Assembly: GCA_947629985.1 (NCBI GenBank)
Contig: CANRFV010000002.1
Location: 224,167-288,166 of the forward strand
Direction: 5' to 3'
Origin: an uncultured Clostridia bacterium
GTDB taxonomy: Bacteria > Bacillota > Clostridia > Christensenellales > CAG-314
Length of the DNA: 64,000 nucleotides
Shown here: in pieces, positions 27,293 to 36,203 of the stretch
Layout: each line of letters begins with the position of its first letter
Numbering within the stretch: position 1 is the stretch's first letter
Program-made: the position numbers and the translations under genes
The notes under the pieces: generated by a model
Database searches by the model: none
What the model was told of the DNA's origin: nothing
Seen by the model: the letters and a program-made list of their open reading frames with translations, nothing else

Positions 27293-27321
27293 ATTATAAC
27301 AAATAGCGCCGCGTATGTAAA
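27293..27321 (-). promoter_or_regulatory. sigma-A-type promoter for the VUT transporter operon
   Basis: On the minus strand TTTACA and TATAAT are separated by 17 bases. The leader (about 27171-27287) ends in a small hairpin AGGCGC/GTGCCT followed by an A-rich tail just before the ribosome binding site; a preQ1-type element was considered but not established. Confidence 0.7.
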
Positions 27322-27438
27322 GCGAATTACGCTTGCGGTTTTTCGGCGCAAACCGCGCGTTTGCGCGCGGCAAAGGCGTTTTTTGCAGTAAATAGCACGT
27401 TCGGGCGCAATTAGACGGCGGGTATATTTTGCAAACGC

Positions 27439-27467
27439 TTGTACAAAAGCATATTTTTTGGTACAAT
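27439..27467 (+). promoter_or_regulatory. sigma-A-type promoter for the DUF1385-prmC-prfA operon
   Basis: TTGTAC and TACAAT are separated by 17 bases; the start codon is 49 bases downstream of the -10 box. Confidence 0.65.
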
Positions 27468-27515
27468 ATAATTTACAAGAAATTTTTGGGCGCAATTTGC
27501 GCCTTGGGAGCAATT

Positions 27516-29282
27516 ATGAAAACAAGGATCGGAGGTCAAGCCGTAATAGAAGGCGTAATGATGCGCGGTGCAAGCAGTATGGCGTTGGCTGTAAGGGACG
27601 AAACGGGCACAATTCGTCTCGACACCAAACGTCTGCCGGCAAAAAAGCCTTGGTACAGGCGCGTTCCCTTTTTGCGCGGAGTAGTCAACTTGGTAGTTTC
27701 GCTCATCGACGGCACCAAAATCATCGAAAAATCCGCCGAAGTAATGGTGGAGGACGTTGACACCAAGGGCGGCAAAGGCATGGGCTGGATAATGGGCATA
27801 TCCATGATTTTGGGCATAGCCTTGGCTTTGGGGCTGTTTATCGTACTGCCCACTGCAATAACAAGCGGTATTTTTGCGTTGGCGGACCTGTCCACCGAAA
27901 GTTTGGATTGGGCATGGCTCAAATCGCTTATCGAAGGCGTTGCCAAGATATTGATATTGATTACGTATATGTCGCTCGTCTCCGCTATGAAAGAAATTCG
28001 CCGCGTATTTATGTACCACGGCGCCGAACACAAAACAATTTCCTGCTACGAGCGCGAACTGCCCCTTACCGTGGAAAACGTGCAAAAATGCAGTCGCTAT
28101 CACGACCGTTGCGGCACAAGTTTTTTGGTATTTGTGGTGGTTTTGTCCGTCATTCTTATGATGATATTGGACGTTGTGTGCGCCGCTTGCGGCTGGACGC
28201 TGTTTTTGGAAAAGAGCAATTGGTGGCTCAGGGCATTGCTCAAAATAGCGCTGTTGCCCGTAACGGCGGGTTTCAGTTACGAAATGCTGATGTTTCTTGC
28301 GTCCACAAACTTTGTGCTGTTTCGTCCGCTCAAATGGTTGGGCAAACAGTTTCAAAAACTTACCACGCGCGAACCCGACGACAGTATGTGCGAAGTGGCT
28401 ATAACCGCCTTTAACACGGTTTTGCAAATGGACGCAGACCAATCCATACAGGAAGTTCACTTTCCCCAAGCGGTTACGCTCGACGAATTTAAGCGGCAAC
28501 TTGCTCAAAGCAACCTGGCAAGCGCAATAAACAAGTCCGATCTCGATTGGCTGTTGTGCGCCGTACTCAACATAAAGCGCAGCGACCTGACCAAGGATCT
28601 TAGCATACCTTTCGGCTGGACGGTACGTCTGGGCAAAATGGCTCAGCGCGTTGCCGACGGCGAGCCCATCCAATACGTAATAGGGCACACCGAATTTTAC
28701 GGGTTGACCTTTCAGATAAACAACACAGTGCTTATTCCGCGGCAGGAAACGGAACTTGTGGCGGAACAACTTGTAAAGCGCATTAACTCCAAGAGCAAAG
28801 TGCTGGATATGTGCGCCGGCAGCGGCGTGTTGGGCATTACGGCGAGCGTCATAGCGGGCGCAAAAGTAACTTTGGCGGACGTAAGCAAGGACGCGCTTAA
28901 AATTGCCAAACTTAACGCCAAAGCCAACAAGGCTTCGGTAAAGTGCGTGCAAAGCGATATGTTTGCCCGCATTAAGGGCAAGTTCGACGTAATAGCGTGC
29001 AATCCGCCCTATATCGCCACCGACATTATACCCACGTTGGATGCGTCGGTAAAGGATTACGAACCGCACATCGCGTTGGACGGCGGAACGGACGGTTTGG
29101 ATTACTACCGCATATTGGCTCGTCAGGCGGACGAACATTTGGTAAAGGGCGGCTCGCTCGTGCTGGAAATAGGCTACGATCAGGGCGACGCCGTTACGCA
29201 ACTGTTGCGGGACAAGTACGACGTAACCGTGCTTAAAGATTACGGCGGCAACGACCGCATTGTGTTGGCGCAGTTAAAGTAA
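27516..29282 (+). CDS. DUF1385 (YqhQ) domain fused to release-factor glutamine methyltransferase PrmC
   Basis: A 588-residue fusion. Residues 1 to ~305 are DUF1385/YqhQ: GGQAVIEGVMMRG at the start, two helices about 92-125, YHGAEHKTISCYE (166-179), SRYHDRCGTSFL, and further helices. Residues ~315-588 are PrmC, which methylates the glutamine of the GGQ motif in release factors: GEPIQYVIGHTEFYGL, LIPRQETE, SAM-binding DMCAGSGVLG (431-440) and catalytic NPPY (496-499). The frame is continuous through the join. prfA follows 45 bases later, so modifier and substrate are co-expressed. The DUF1385 role is unknown. The start follows GGGAG. Confidence 0.92.
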   Translation: MKTRIGGQAVIEGVMMRGASSMALAVRDETGTIRLDTKRLPAKKPWYRRVPFLRGVVNLVVSLIDGTKIIEKSAEVMVEDVDTKGGKGMGWIMGISMILGIALALGLFIVLPTAITSGIFALADLSTESLDWAWLKSLIEGVAKILILITYMSLVSAMKEIRRVFMYHGAEHKTISCYERELPLTVENVQKCSRYHDRCGTSFLVFVVVLSVILMMILDVVCAACGWTLFLEKSNWWLRALLKIALLPVTAGFSYEMLMFLASTNFVLFRPLKWLGKQFQKLTTREPDDSMCEVAITAFNTVLQMDADQSIQEVHFPQAVTLDEFKRQLAQSNLASAINKSDLDWLLCAVLNIKRSDLTKDLSIPFGWTVRLGKMAQRVADGEPIQYVIGHTEFYGLTFQINNTVLIPRQETELVAEQLVKRINSKSKVLDMCAGSGVLGITASVIAGAKVTLADVSKDALKIAKLNAKANKASVKCVQSDMFARIKGKFDVIACNPPYIATDIIPTLDASVKDYEPHIALDGGTDGLDYYRILARQADEHLVKGGSLVLEIGYDQGDAVTQLLRDKYDVTVLKDYGGNDRIVLAQLK

Positions 29283-29327
29283 CGGCAGAACTTTCCGCCG
29301 CAAAATCATACCCCATTCGGAGATTTT

Positions 29328-30398
29328 ATGTTAGAAAAGTTGGAAAAAATTGCAAGTCGGTACAGGTTTTTGACCGACGAAATAGCCAAGCCCGAAGTTA
29401 TAGCGGACAACAACGCTTGGAAAAAATTAGTTAAGGAACACAGCGCGCTTACCCCCATTGTGGAGTGCTACGAGCAGTATCGCAAGGCGCAGACGGAACT
29501 CGAAGCGAACACGCGCATGTTGGCTGTCGAAACGGACAAGGAAATGCAGGAGTTACTGCACGAGGACATCGCCTTGCAAAAAAAGAATCTCGACGAACTG
29601 TACGGGCAACTTAAAGTGTTGCTGTTGCCCAAAGACCCCAACGACGACAAAAACGTAATTGTGGAAATACGCGCGGGCGCGGGCGGCGAAGAAGCGGCGC
29701 TGTTTGCCAACGAAGTCAGGCGTATGTACTATATGTTTGCCGAAAAAAACCGTTGGCGTATCGAAGAAATCGACATCGAAGAAAACGAACTCGGCGGGTT
29801 GAAAGAAGGCTCGTTTATGGTAGTGGGCGACGGCGCGTACAGCAAGTTCAAGTTCGAAAGCGGCGTTCACCGCGTACAGCGCGTGCCCGACACGGAAAGT
29901 CAGGGACGTATCCACACCAGCACGATTACGGTTGCCGTACTGCCCGAAGCGCCCGACGTGGACATAGAAATTCTCGACAAGGACTTGAAGATAGACACCT
30001 ATCGCAGCAGCGGCGCGGGCGGACAGCACGTAAACAAAACCGAGAGCGCAATACGCATTACCCACCTGCCCACGGGCATTGTGGTAAGTTGTCAGGACGA
30101 GCGCAGCCAGATAAAAAACCGCGAACGCGCGCTTAGCATACTCAAAAGCAAACTGTACGATTACTTTCAGACGCAAGCCGACGCCGAATACGCCGCCACT
30201 CGCAAAAGTCAGGTGGGCACGGGCGACAGAAGCGAGCGTATACGCACATACAACTTTCCGCAGGGGCGCGTAACCGACCATCGCATAGGGCTTACTCTGT
30301 ATTCGATAGACAACTTTATGAACGGCGACATAGGCGAAATGGTGGAAGCGTTGCGGCTTGCGGACCAAACCGCCAAATTGCAAGCCTCGGACGACTGA
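29328..30398 (+). CDS. prfA: Peptide chain release factor 1
   Basis: A 356-residue class I release factor that ends translation at UAA and UAG. The GGQ loop GAGGQHVNKTESAIRITHLP is intact; its glutamine is the target of PrmC encoded upstream. IRAGAGGEEAALFANEV and the stop-codon recognition region with RVPDTESQGRIHTST are also present. The PxT-type motif characteristic of RF1 rather than RF2 is in that segment by family knowledge. Length is normal. The ribosome binding site CGGAG precedes the ATG. Confidence 0.97.
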   Translation: MLEKLEKIASRYRFLTDEIAKPEVIADNNAWKKLVKEHSALTPIVECYEQYRKAQTELEANTRMLAVETDKEMQELLHEDIALQKKNLDELYGQLKVLLLPKDPNDDKNVIVEIRAGAGGEEAALFANEVRRMYYMFAEKNRWRIEEIDIEENELGGLKEGSFMVVGDGAYSKFKFESGVHRVQRVPDTESQGRIHTSTITVAVLPEAPDVDIEILDKDLKIDTYRSSGAGGQHVNKTESAIRITHLPTGIVVSCQDERSQIKNRERALSILKSKLYDYFQTQADAEYAATRKSQVGTGDRSERIRTYNFPQGRVTDHRIGLTLYSIDNFMNGDIGEMVEALRLADQTAKLQASDD

Positions 30399-30570
30399 AC
30401 GACACAATCGCCGCGCGCAAAACAGGCGGCGCTATCGCCGCCGAAAGTCAAAAATTCGATTTTAATGTGCCAATCTTAGTAAAACGCGGGTGTCGCGCAA
30501 AGCAGGCAGTGTTGTTGCGCATTTTTACAAAAAACATATGCCGTTGTGCCGCAAATACACAAAAACAGCA

Positions 30571-30612
30571 AAAAAGGCAAGATTTTACGTAACATTGCCT
30601 TTTTTGTTTTAT
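30571..30612 (+). terminator. Rho-independent terminator
   Basis: The AGGCAA/TTGCCT stem is extended by A-T pairs and followed by TTTTTTGTTTT. It probably ends the prfA transcript. Confidence 0.65.
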
Positions 30613-30813
30613 TTGCGCTATTCAATCGTGTCGGGTATATGGTATTTGCTAATGCGTGCGTTTGTATGCAGATACCGTTGCCACCCTGCTTTGCAATTAC
30701 TCTTTTTACGTGTAAAAACGCGGCTTTTAGGCAAAATTTACGTAACCTTGCCCTTTGTTTTGTCTCAAAAGTTTGCGTATGTTCATTCAAAATAAAAAAT
30801 GATAAAAATTATA

Positions 30814-30842
30814 TTGAAATTTATGCGCAAATGCGATACAAT
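30814..30842 (+). promoter_or_regulatory. sigma-A-type promoter for the P-loop gene
   Basis: TTGAAA and TACAAT are separated by 17 bases; the TTG start lies 46 bases after the -10 box. Confidence 0.65.
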
Positions 30843-30888
30843 ATAATCAGGTAAATTTGTTTTACCAATATCATTGGAGGATACTAAA

Positions 30889-31299
30889 TTGATTCAAGTA
30901 ATATATGGCGCCAAGGGCTCCGGAAAAACAAAATTGATAGTGGCAGACGCCAACGAATTTGCAAAAGTCGCAAAGGGCGTAGTGGTTTACATCGATCGCA
31001 CCAATCACAGATTGCACGATCTGTACCGCGACGTGCGTTTGGTGGACGCGTCTCACTACGGGCTTACGTCTCAGCACGACATTTTGTCTTTCATCAAGGG
31101 TATGCTTGCCGCCAATTTCGACATAGAAAAAGTTTACATAGACGGAATTACGCGCTTGTTGGATTGCAACATTTCCGAACTGCGCGAACTGTACGAAGGG
31201 TTGGAAGCGATCTCGCAAGAACACGGCGTCAATTTTGTAATTACCGCCAGCGGCTCGCGCGAAGAACTGCCCGACTTTATTGTAAAGCATATTCAATAA
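30889..31299 (+). CDS. Small P-loop NTPase of unknown function
   Basis: A 136-residue protein beginning at a TTG codon; the TTGGAGG ribosome binding site eight bases upstream decides this start. Walker A is GAKGSGKT at about 7-14, and a Walker-B-like strand is KVYIDGITRLLD. The chain ends with NFVITASGSREELPDFIV. The size and layout fit a minimal nucleotide-binding domain often labelled twitching-motility-like in Clostridia, but no motility genes are near. Function unknown. A small hairpin with a T-run follows (31373-31392). Confidence 0.8.
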   Translation: MIQVIYGAKGSGKTKLIVADANEFAKVAKGVVVYIDRTNHRLHDLYRDVRLVDASHYGLTSQHDILSFIKGMLAANFDIEKVYIDGITRLLDCNISELRELYEGLEAISQEHGVNFVITASGSREELPDFIVKHIQ

Positions 31300-31919
31300 C
31301 GCTACCGTGCTCTGCGCATCGGTAACGTCGGTTGCGCGGTTGTATCGCAAATCCGCAATATTACTTCACACGTCCGTTTTCGACGGCTTTTTGCCAATGT
31401 CGCAAACGGGCGTTTTGTTTTGATTTTATAACAAATTTTGGAAATTTTGCTACGTATACCCAAATGGATTTGTGAGATTTTTGTCCGATATTGGGTAGGA
31501 GTAGTCTCTTTATCGATGTAATTAGCATTTTGTATACGCTTAATTTTATTACGCACCAACATTTATTATAGAACCTTGGTTTTTACGGCGGCGTGTTCAA
31601 GCGGGCTTGTTCGGCGCAGTCGACGCGTTGGGCGCAGGGTGCGCTTGTCAATTGTCGCTTGCCCGCTATCAAGTTATGCGCCCTTTGTTGTTTGCGATTG
31701 CGTGTGCGTAACGGCGCGCGTAAGCAGTGCCCCTTATAGCGAGCGCTGCCCGCTCTTTGCCCTGTGTGCGCGTAGTCGCGTATTACAAGCCGAGCAACAT
31801 TCGTCGCGTATACGCGCCCGTCCGTTTGCTTCGCGTGCGTGCGGTTGTATGGTGTGCTGTGCTTGTATTGTTCAACGGCGGTCTCCCGTTTGCTTCGCGT
31901 GCGGGCAGCAACATACGGT
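31300..31919. other. Long intergenic region without a supported gene
   Basis: A terminator-like CCGTTTTCGACGG hairpin with CTTTTTG (31373-31392) follows the P-loop gene. An AT-rich stretch (31430-31570) follows, then GC-rich sequence with two near-copies of CCGTTTGCTTCGCGTGCG (about 31827 and 31888). Frames that are open here have odd composition (many C, R) and no ribosome binding site, so none is called. It may hold a decayed gene. Confidence 0.5.
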
Positions 31920-32360
31920 TCAGCGCACGTGGTGTAATTGACGCTCTATTTGCAGCCAACTTACAATACTGCTAAGCAATTCGCCGTTGGTGGGCGGGTA
32001 TGCGGACGAAACGATTTTGCACAGCGTCAAATCGTTCAACGCCATCAAATTGCCTATGTCAAAGCAATCGTTTATCGTGTTGCGTATTGCGCGTTCCACT
32101 CGGTTTACGGTCGAATCGAACTTTTGCGCGACGGCAGGATAAATAATACTTGTCAATCCCGTGTGTACCATACCGTTCATTTCAAATCGCAAAACAATGG
32201 CTTCTTTCAGATATTGCGTACCGATAAGTTTGCTCTTAAAACCCAGCGCAAACAACAGTCGTTCGGCAACGTCGTTTACGTCGCTTGTGCCGTCGCCGAT
32301 AATAAACTTATATAAAAAATCGTGTTGCAAAAATTTCCTGTCGGAAGAATCGTCTTTCAT
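31920..32360 (-). CDS. Stand-alone Spo0A C-terminal (DNA-binding) domain protein
   Basis: A 146-residue protein matching only the effector domain of Spo0A, the master regulator of sporulation. Seen: IGTQYLKEAIVLRFE (family GYxYLREAI), SIIYPAVAQKFDSTVNRVERAIRNTI (the recognition-helix region with the SRVERAIR signature, here NRVERAIR), and PPTNGELLSSIVSWLQIE (family PTNSEFIA). No receiver domain or phosphoacceptor aspartate is present; only ~35 residues precede the domain. It could bind 0A boxes without phosphorelay control. The GGAGGGG upstream is rather far (17 bases) from the ATG. Family assignment is strong; role is inference. Confidence 0.85.
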   Translation of the reverse strand: MKDDSSDRKFLQHDFLYKFIIGDGTSDVNDVAERLLFALGFKSKLIGTQYLKEAIVLRFEMNGMVHTGLTSIIYPAVAQKFDSTVNRVERAIRNTINDCFDIGNLMALNDLTLCKIVSSAYPPTNGELLSSIVSWLQIERQLHHVR

Positions 32361-32827
32361 TTTTATTCAGTGCCTGCCCCTCCTGTTTGTAGTATCTTAA
32401 TAATACCACCGGTCAAGCGATTTTACAACGATTTTTGAACAATATTTTTACTTTTTTTCAAAAATATTTTCACTTTTTAACGATAAAAATCGAAAATTGT
32501 CGAAAATTTTGGGTGCATTTCCGCATATATTGACAAAAGTCGAGCAATTTTTACATTTATTCAAAAGTTGTTTCGGCGCAAATCCGCGCCGTTTTGCAAA
32601 GGGTGTTTATTTTTGAAATCTGCCGATAGTTACGCAATGTTTTAAGATTTGTTGACATTTTTGCTATATTGAATTACAATTTTCGGGTAAATATAATTAT
32701 ATAAAAATCTCCGCTTGCGTAGCGTGGTCGCGCGCGCCGAGTTGTGCGCGCGCAGGCAATGTGCGCGGTAGGTAACGGTGCGTACGGCTTTATGCGTAGG
32801 GCGGGGAAATCGAATACGAGGTTCGTT
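32361..32827. promoter_or_regulatory. Divergent regulatory region between the Spo0A-like gene and leuS
   Basis: On the minus strand TTGTAA-N17-TATTAT (within 32395-32440) is a possible promoter for the Spo0A-like gene. A perfect TTGTCGAA (the Spo0A box core) lies at 32497-32504 in an AT-rich tract with several TCGAAAA repeats. On the plus strand a consensus promoter for leuS is at 32652-32680. No T-box leader is recognisable before leuS. The sequence just before leuS contains GC-rich palindromes (GCGCGCGC type, 32730-32755). Confidence 0.5.
32652..32680 (+). promoter_or_regulatory. Consensus promoter for leuS
   Basis: TTGACA and TACAAT are separated by 17 bases, followed by a ~140-base leader. 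Confidence 0.75.
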
Positions 32828-35257
32828 ATGGACAAAATTGCAGTCGAAAGCAAATGGAACAAACTGTGGCAGGACAATCCGCCGTATAAATTCGATCCGA
32901 CAAATACCGACAACAAGTATTATGTGTTGGAAATGTTCAGTTACCCCAGCGGCGCCAAGTTGCACGTAGGGCATTGGTACAATTACGGTTTGACGGACAG
33001 TTTTGCGCGGTACAAGATAATGAAAGGCAAAAACGTGTTTCAGCCTATGGGCTTTGACGCGTTTGGTTTGCCCGCGGAAAATTACGCCATAAAAACGGGC
33101 GTTCACCCGCAGGACAGCACCCTGCACAACATAGAAGTAATGGAGCGCCAACTCAAAAACATCGGCGCAATGTTCGATTGGGACCACGAAATAAAAACCT
33201 GCCTGCCGCAATATTACAAGTGGACGCAGTGGATATTTGCCCAGCTGTACAAGCACGGTTTGGCGTATCGCAAAAAGGCGCCCGTAAATTGGTGCCCAAG
33301 TTGCAACACTGTGCTTGCCAACGAGCAGGTAGTGGACGGTCATTGCGAGCGTTGCGACAGTCAGGTGGTAAAAAAGGACCTTACGCAATGGTTTTTTAAG
33401 ATTACGGATTACGCCGAAGAGTTGCTTTCGGGGCTGGATTCGTTGGATTGGCCCGAAAAAACCAAGGCTATGCAGCGCAATTGGATAGGCAAATCGCAGG
33501 GCGGCGAAATAGTGTTCGATCTTGCCGACGGCAGCGGCAGTTTCAAGGTGTTTACCACGCGCGCCGACACGTTGTTCGGCTGTACTTACGTGGTGCTTGC
33601 GCCCGAACACGCGTTGGTAAAACAAATTACCCTGCCGCAATACGCAAAGCAGGTTCAGGCTTACATCGACGAAGTTGCCAAAACCAACGAAATCGAACGG
33701 CTGTCCACCGCCAAAGAAAAGACGGGCGTATTTACGGGCGCGTATGCCATTAACCCCGTCAACGGCGAGCGCGTTCAGGTGTGGATAGGCGACTATGTGC
33801 TCGGCAGTTACGGCACGGGCGCGGTTATGGGCGTTCCTTCGCACGACGCGCGCGATTACCAATTTGCCGTAAAGCACAACCTGACGATAAAACGCGTTAT
33901 CAAGGCGGCGCAACAGGGCGCGGACGATTCGCTGCCCTATTGCGAGTACGGCATAATGTGCAACAGCGACGAATTTGACGGGCTTACAAGCGAGCAGGGC
34001 AAAATTGCGGTAATAAACAAACTTGCGCAAACGGGCAAGGGCGAATTGAAAACCAACTACCGTCTGCGCGATTGGCTCGTGTCGCGTCAACGTTATTGGG
34101 GCGCGCCCATACCCATCATTTATTGCCCGCACTGCGGCGAAGTATTGGACGAAAATTTGCCCGTAACATTGCCTTACGACGTGGAATTTCGTCCCGACGG
34201 CACAAGTCCGCTTGCCAAGCACTACAAATTTATTCACGACGTAAAGTGCCCCAAATGCGGCGCGGACGCCACGCGCGATCCCGACACGTTGGACACGTTT
34301 GTGTGCAGCAGTTGGTATTATTTGCGCTATCCCGACGCGCACAACGCCGAGCAACCCTTCGATACGGCAATCGCGGACAAAATGTTGCCCGTAGACAAAT
34401 ACGTCGGCGGCGCCGAACATGCCTGTATGCATTTGCTGTACGCGCGGTTTATTACCAAAGCGCTGCGCGATATGGGCTATTTGCACTTTGACGAGCCGTT
34501 CAAGTCGTTGGTGCATCAGGGCGTAATATTGGGTCCGGACGGCAACCGAATGAGCAAGACGCACGGCAACGTCGTTTCGCCCGACGATTACGTATCCGCT
34601 TACGGCGCGGACGTGTTCCGTTGTTATCTGGCGTTCGGGTTTAAGTATATCGAAGGCGGCCCCTGGTCGGACGACGGAATAAAAGCGATAAACAAATGGC
34701 TGGACCGCGCGGAAAAATATATTTTGGCGGCGTATTCGGATTACCCCGCAACGGAAACGTTGGGCGCGGCCGAAGCGGAACTGAACCGCGTGCGCCACAA
34801 CACGGTAAAAGCGGTGGACGCGGACTACAACGACTTTTCGTTCAATACTGCGGTCGCCCGTATGATGGAACTTGTAAACGCCATGGCAAAGTACGATCAG
34901 GCGGCGGTAAAAAATGTCGCGCTGTATCGCGATACCGCCGACGACCTGCTCAAAATTTTGTGTCCGTTGGCGCCGCATTTTGCCGAAGAACTGTGGCAGC
35001 AAACGGGGCACAAGGGCAGCGTTGTGGTGCAACCCTTCCCGCAATTTGACGAAAACGCGCTCAAAGCGGCAACTGCGGAAATTCTCGTGCAGGTAAACAG
35101 CCGTCCCAAATTGCGGCTGAATATCGACGCGTCGCTTACGCCCCAACAGGCGGAACAATTTGTGTTGTCTCAGCCGCAGGTCATCAGCGTTTTGGACGAC
35201 GCAACAGTCAAAAAAGTTATTGTAATTCCCAACAGATTGGTCAATATAATAATTTGA
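32828..35257 (+). CDS. leuS: Leucine-tRNA ligase
   Basis: An 809-residue class I aminoacyl-tRNA synthetase charging tRNA-Leu. HIGH motif is HVGH in SGAKLHVGHWYNYG; KMSKS equivalent is NRMSKTHGNVV. The editing domain contains YGTGAVMGVPSHD (conserved threonine and aspartate region), and two zinc-type cysteine clusters are seen (WCPSCNTVLANEQV...CERC; YCPHCGEVL...CPKCG). The C-terminal domain is present, ending VIVIPNRLVNIII. Length fits the bacterial enzyme. The start at 32828 gives MDKIAVESKWNKLW; no strong ribosome binding site is seen (GGGCGGGG further up). Confidence 0.96.
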   Translation: MDKIAVESKWNKLWQDNPPYKFDPTNTDNKYYVLEMFSYPSGAKLHVGHWYNYGLTDSFARYKIMKGKNVFQPMGFDAFGLPAENYAIKTGVHPQDSTLHNIEVMERQLKNIGAMFDWDHEIKTCLPQYYKWTQWIFAQLYKHGLAYRKKAPVNWCPSCNTVLANEQVVDGHCERCDSQVVKKDLTQWFFKITDYAEELLSGLDSLDWPEKTKAMQRNWIGKSQGGEIVFDLADGSGSFKVFTTRADTLFGCTYVVLAPEHALVKQITLPQYAKQVQAYIDEVAKTNEIERLSTAKEKTGVFTGAYAINPVNGERVQVWIGDYVLGSYGTGAVMGVPSHDARDYQFAVKHNLTIKRVIKAAQQGADDSLPYCEYGIMCNSDEFDGLTSEQGKIAVINKLAQTGKGELKTNYRLRDWLVSRQRYWGAPIPIIYCPHCGEVLDENLPVTLPYDVEFRPDGTSPLAKHYKFIHDVKCPKCGADATRDPDTLDTFVCSSWYYLRYPDAHNAEQPFDTAIADKMLPVDKYVGGAEHACMHLLYARFITKALRDMGYLHFDEPFKSLVHQGVILGPDGNRMSKTHGNVVSPDDYVSAYGADVFRCYLAFGFKYIEGGPWSDDGIKAINKWLDRAEKYILAAYSDYPATETLGAAEAELNRVRHNTVKAVDADYNDFSFNTAVARMMELVNAMAKYDQAAVKNVALYRDTADDLLKILCPLAPHFAEELWQQTGHKGSVVVQPFPQFDENALKAATAEILVQVNSRPKLRLNIDASLTPQQAEQFVLSQPQVISVLDDATVKKVIVIPNRLVNIII

Positions 35258-35288
35258 CGATAAATTGCCTTGGCAGGGAGCGTAATTT

Positions 35289-36203
35289 ATGGATTTTGTT
35301 ACGGAAGCGTTGAAGTTGGGCATAGGCGACACGCCGCTTATTCCCTATGAAGAAGATTTTGACGCAGATATATTTATCAAAAACGAAGCGATGAACGCGG
35401 GCGGCAGCGTAAAGGATCGCGCGGCATTGTGTATGATACTCGACGCCGAACAGCGCGGTTTACTGAACGCGGGCGACGCCATTGTGGAAGCGACAAGCGG
35501 CAATATGGGCATTGCGCTTGCCTACGTCGGCGTAAAGCGCGGCTACAAAGTTATCCTTACCATGCCGGACACAATGTCGGTGGAACGCCGCGAAATATTG
35601 CAGGGGTTGGGCGCGCAACTTGTGCTTACCGAAGGCAAATTGGGTATGCGCGGCGCAATAGACGCGGTGGAACAGTATGCGCAACAACCGCATCACGTGT
35701 GGCTCAAACAGTTTGAAAACCCCGCAAACGTCAATGCCCATTATATATCCACGGGTGTGGAAATTTTGCGGCAATTGGATCGCGTGGACGTTTTGGTTGC
35801 GGGCGTGGGCACGGGCGGTACTCTCATTGGCACGGCAAGGCGAATAAAGGAGAGTTTTCCCGCTTGCAAGATCGTTGCGGTAGAACCTGCCGGCAGTCCG
35901 GTAATTTCGCGCGGGCAAAAGGGCTCGCACAAAATTCAGGGCATAGGCGCAGGCTTTGTTACGCCGCTGTACGACGCGTCGATAGTGGACGAAGTTATGT
36001 TGGTTACCGACGACGAAGCGCTGGATATGTTTTACACGCTCAATCTCAAACAGGGTTACAGTTGCGGCATATCGTCCGCGGCAAATATCGCCGTTGCGAT
36101 ACGCTACGCGCAAAACCCCGATTACAAGGGGGCAAATATAGTTACGTTTTTCCCGGACGGGGACGACCGATACTTTTCGTTGCTTAAACAGCCGCCCAAA
36201 TAA
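35289..36203 (+). CDS. Cysteine synthase-like PLP enzyme (CysK family)
   Basis: A 304-residue fold-type II PLP enzyme that would make cysteine from O-acetylserine and sulfide. The PLP lysine is in AGGSVKDRAA; the substrate loop EATSGNMGIALAYV, the phosphate-binding GVGTGGTLIGTAR and the region IQGIGAGFVTPLYD fit cysteine synthases. The late SCGISSAANIAVA is also conserved. It starts 31 bases after leuS with GGGAG, so it may share the leuS transcript. Cystathionine beta-synthase-type activity cannot be excluded. Confidence 0.9.
   Translation: MDFVTEALKLGIGDTPLIPYEEDFDADIFIKNEAMNAGGSVKDRAALCMILDAEQRGLLNAGDAIVEATSGNMGIALAYVGVKRGYKVILTMPDTMSVERREILQGLGAQLVLTEGKLGMRGAIDAVEQYAQQPHHVWLKQFENPANVNAHYISTGVEILRQLDRVDVLVAGVGTGGTLIGTARRIKESFPACKIVAVEPAGSPVISRGQKGSHKIQGIGAGFVTPLYDASIVDEVMLVTDDEALDMFYTLNLKQGYSCGISSAANIAVAIRYAQNPDYKGANIVTFFPDGDDRYFSLLKQPPK

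Larger units (their letters stand above)
30399..30888. other. Intergenic region with two related hairpins
   Basis: No gene is seen. A GC stem GGCGGC/GCCGCC (30423-30440) lies just after prfA without a T-run. Then a hairpin AAAAAAGGCAA/TTGCCTTTTTT (30571-30605) looks like a good terminator. A related, weaker copy GGCAAAATTTACGTAACCTTGCC with CTTTGTTTTG occurs at 30729-30760. The promoter of the next gene closes the region. Confidence 0.6.

Noticed and set aside
30423..30440. Terminator directly after prfA (GGCGGC/GCCGCC)
   Set aside because: The stem is followed by GAAAGTC, not a T-run; the later hairpin at 30571 is the better terminator.
31576..31941. A long open frame on the plus strand rich in Cys, Arg and Val
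   Set aside because: It has no ribosome binding site, an odd amino-acid mix and no domain; it overlaps GC-skewed non-coding sequence and the end of the Spo0A-like gene.
32681..32827. T-box leader before leuS
   Set aside because: The conserved T-box bulge sequence and specifier structure were not found; the leader holds only GC-rich palindromes.
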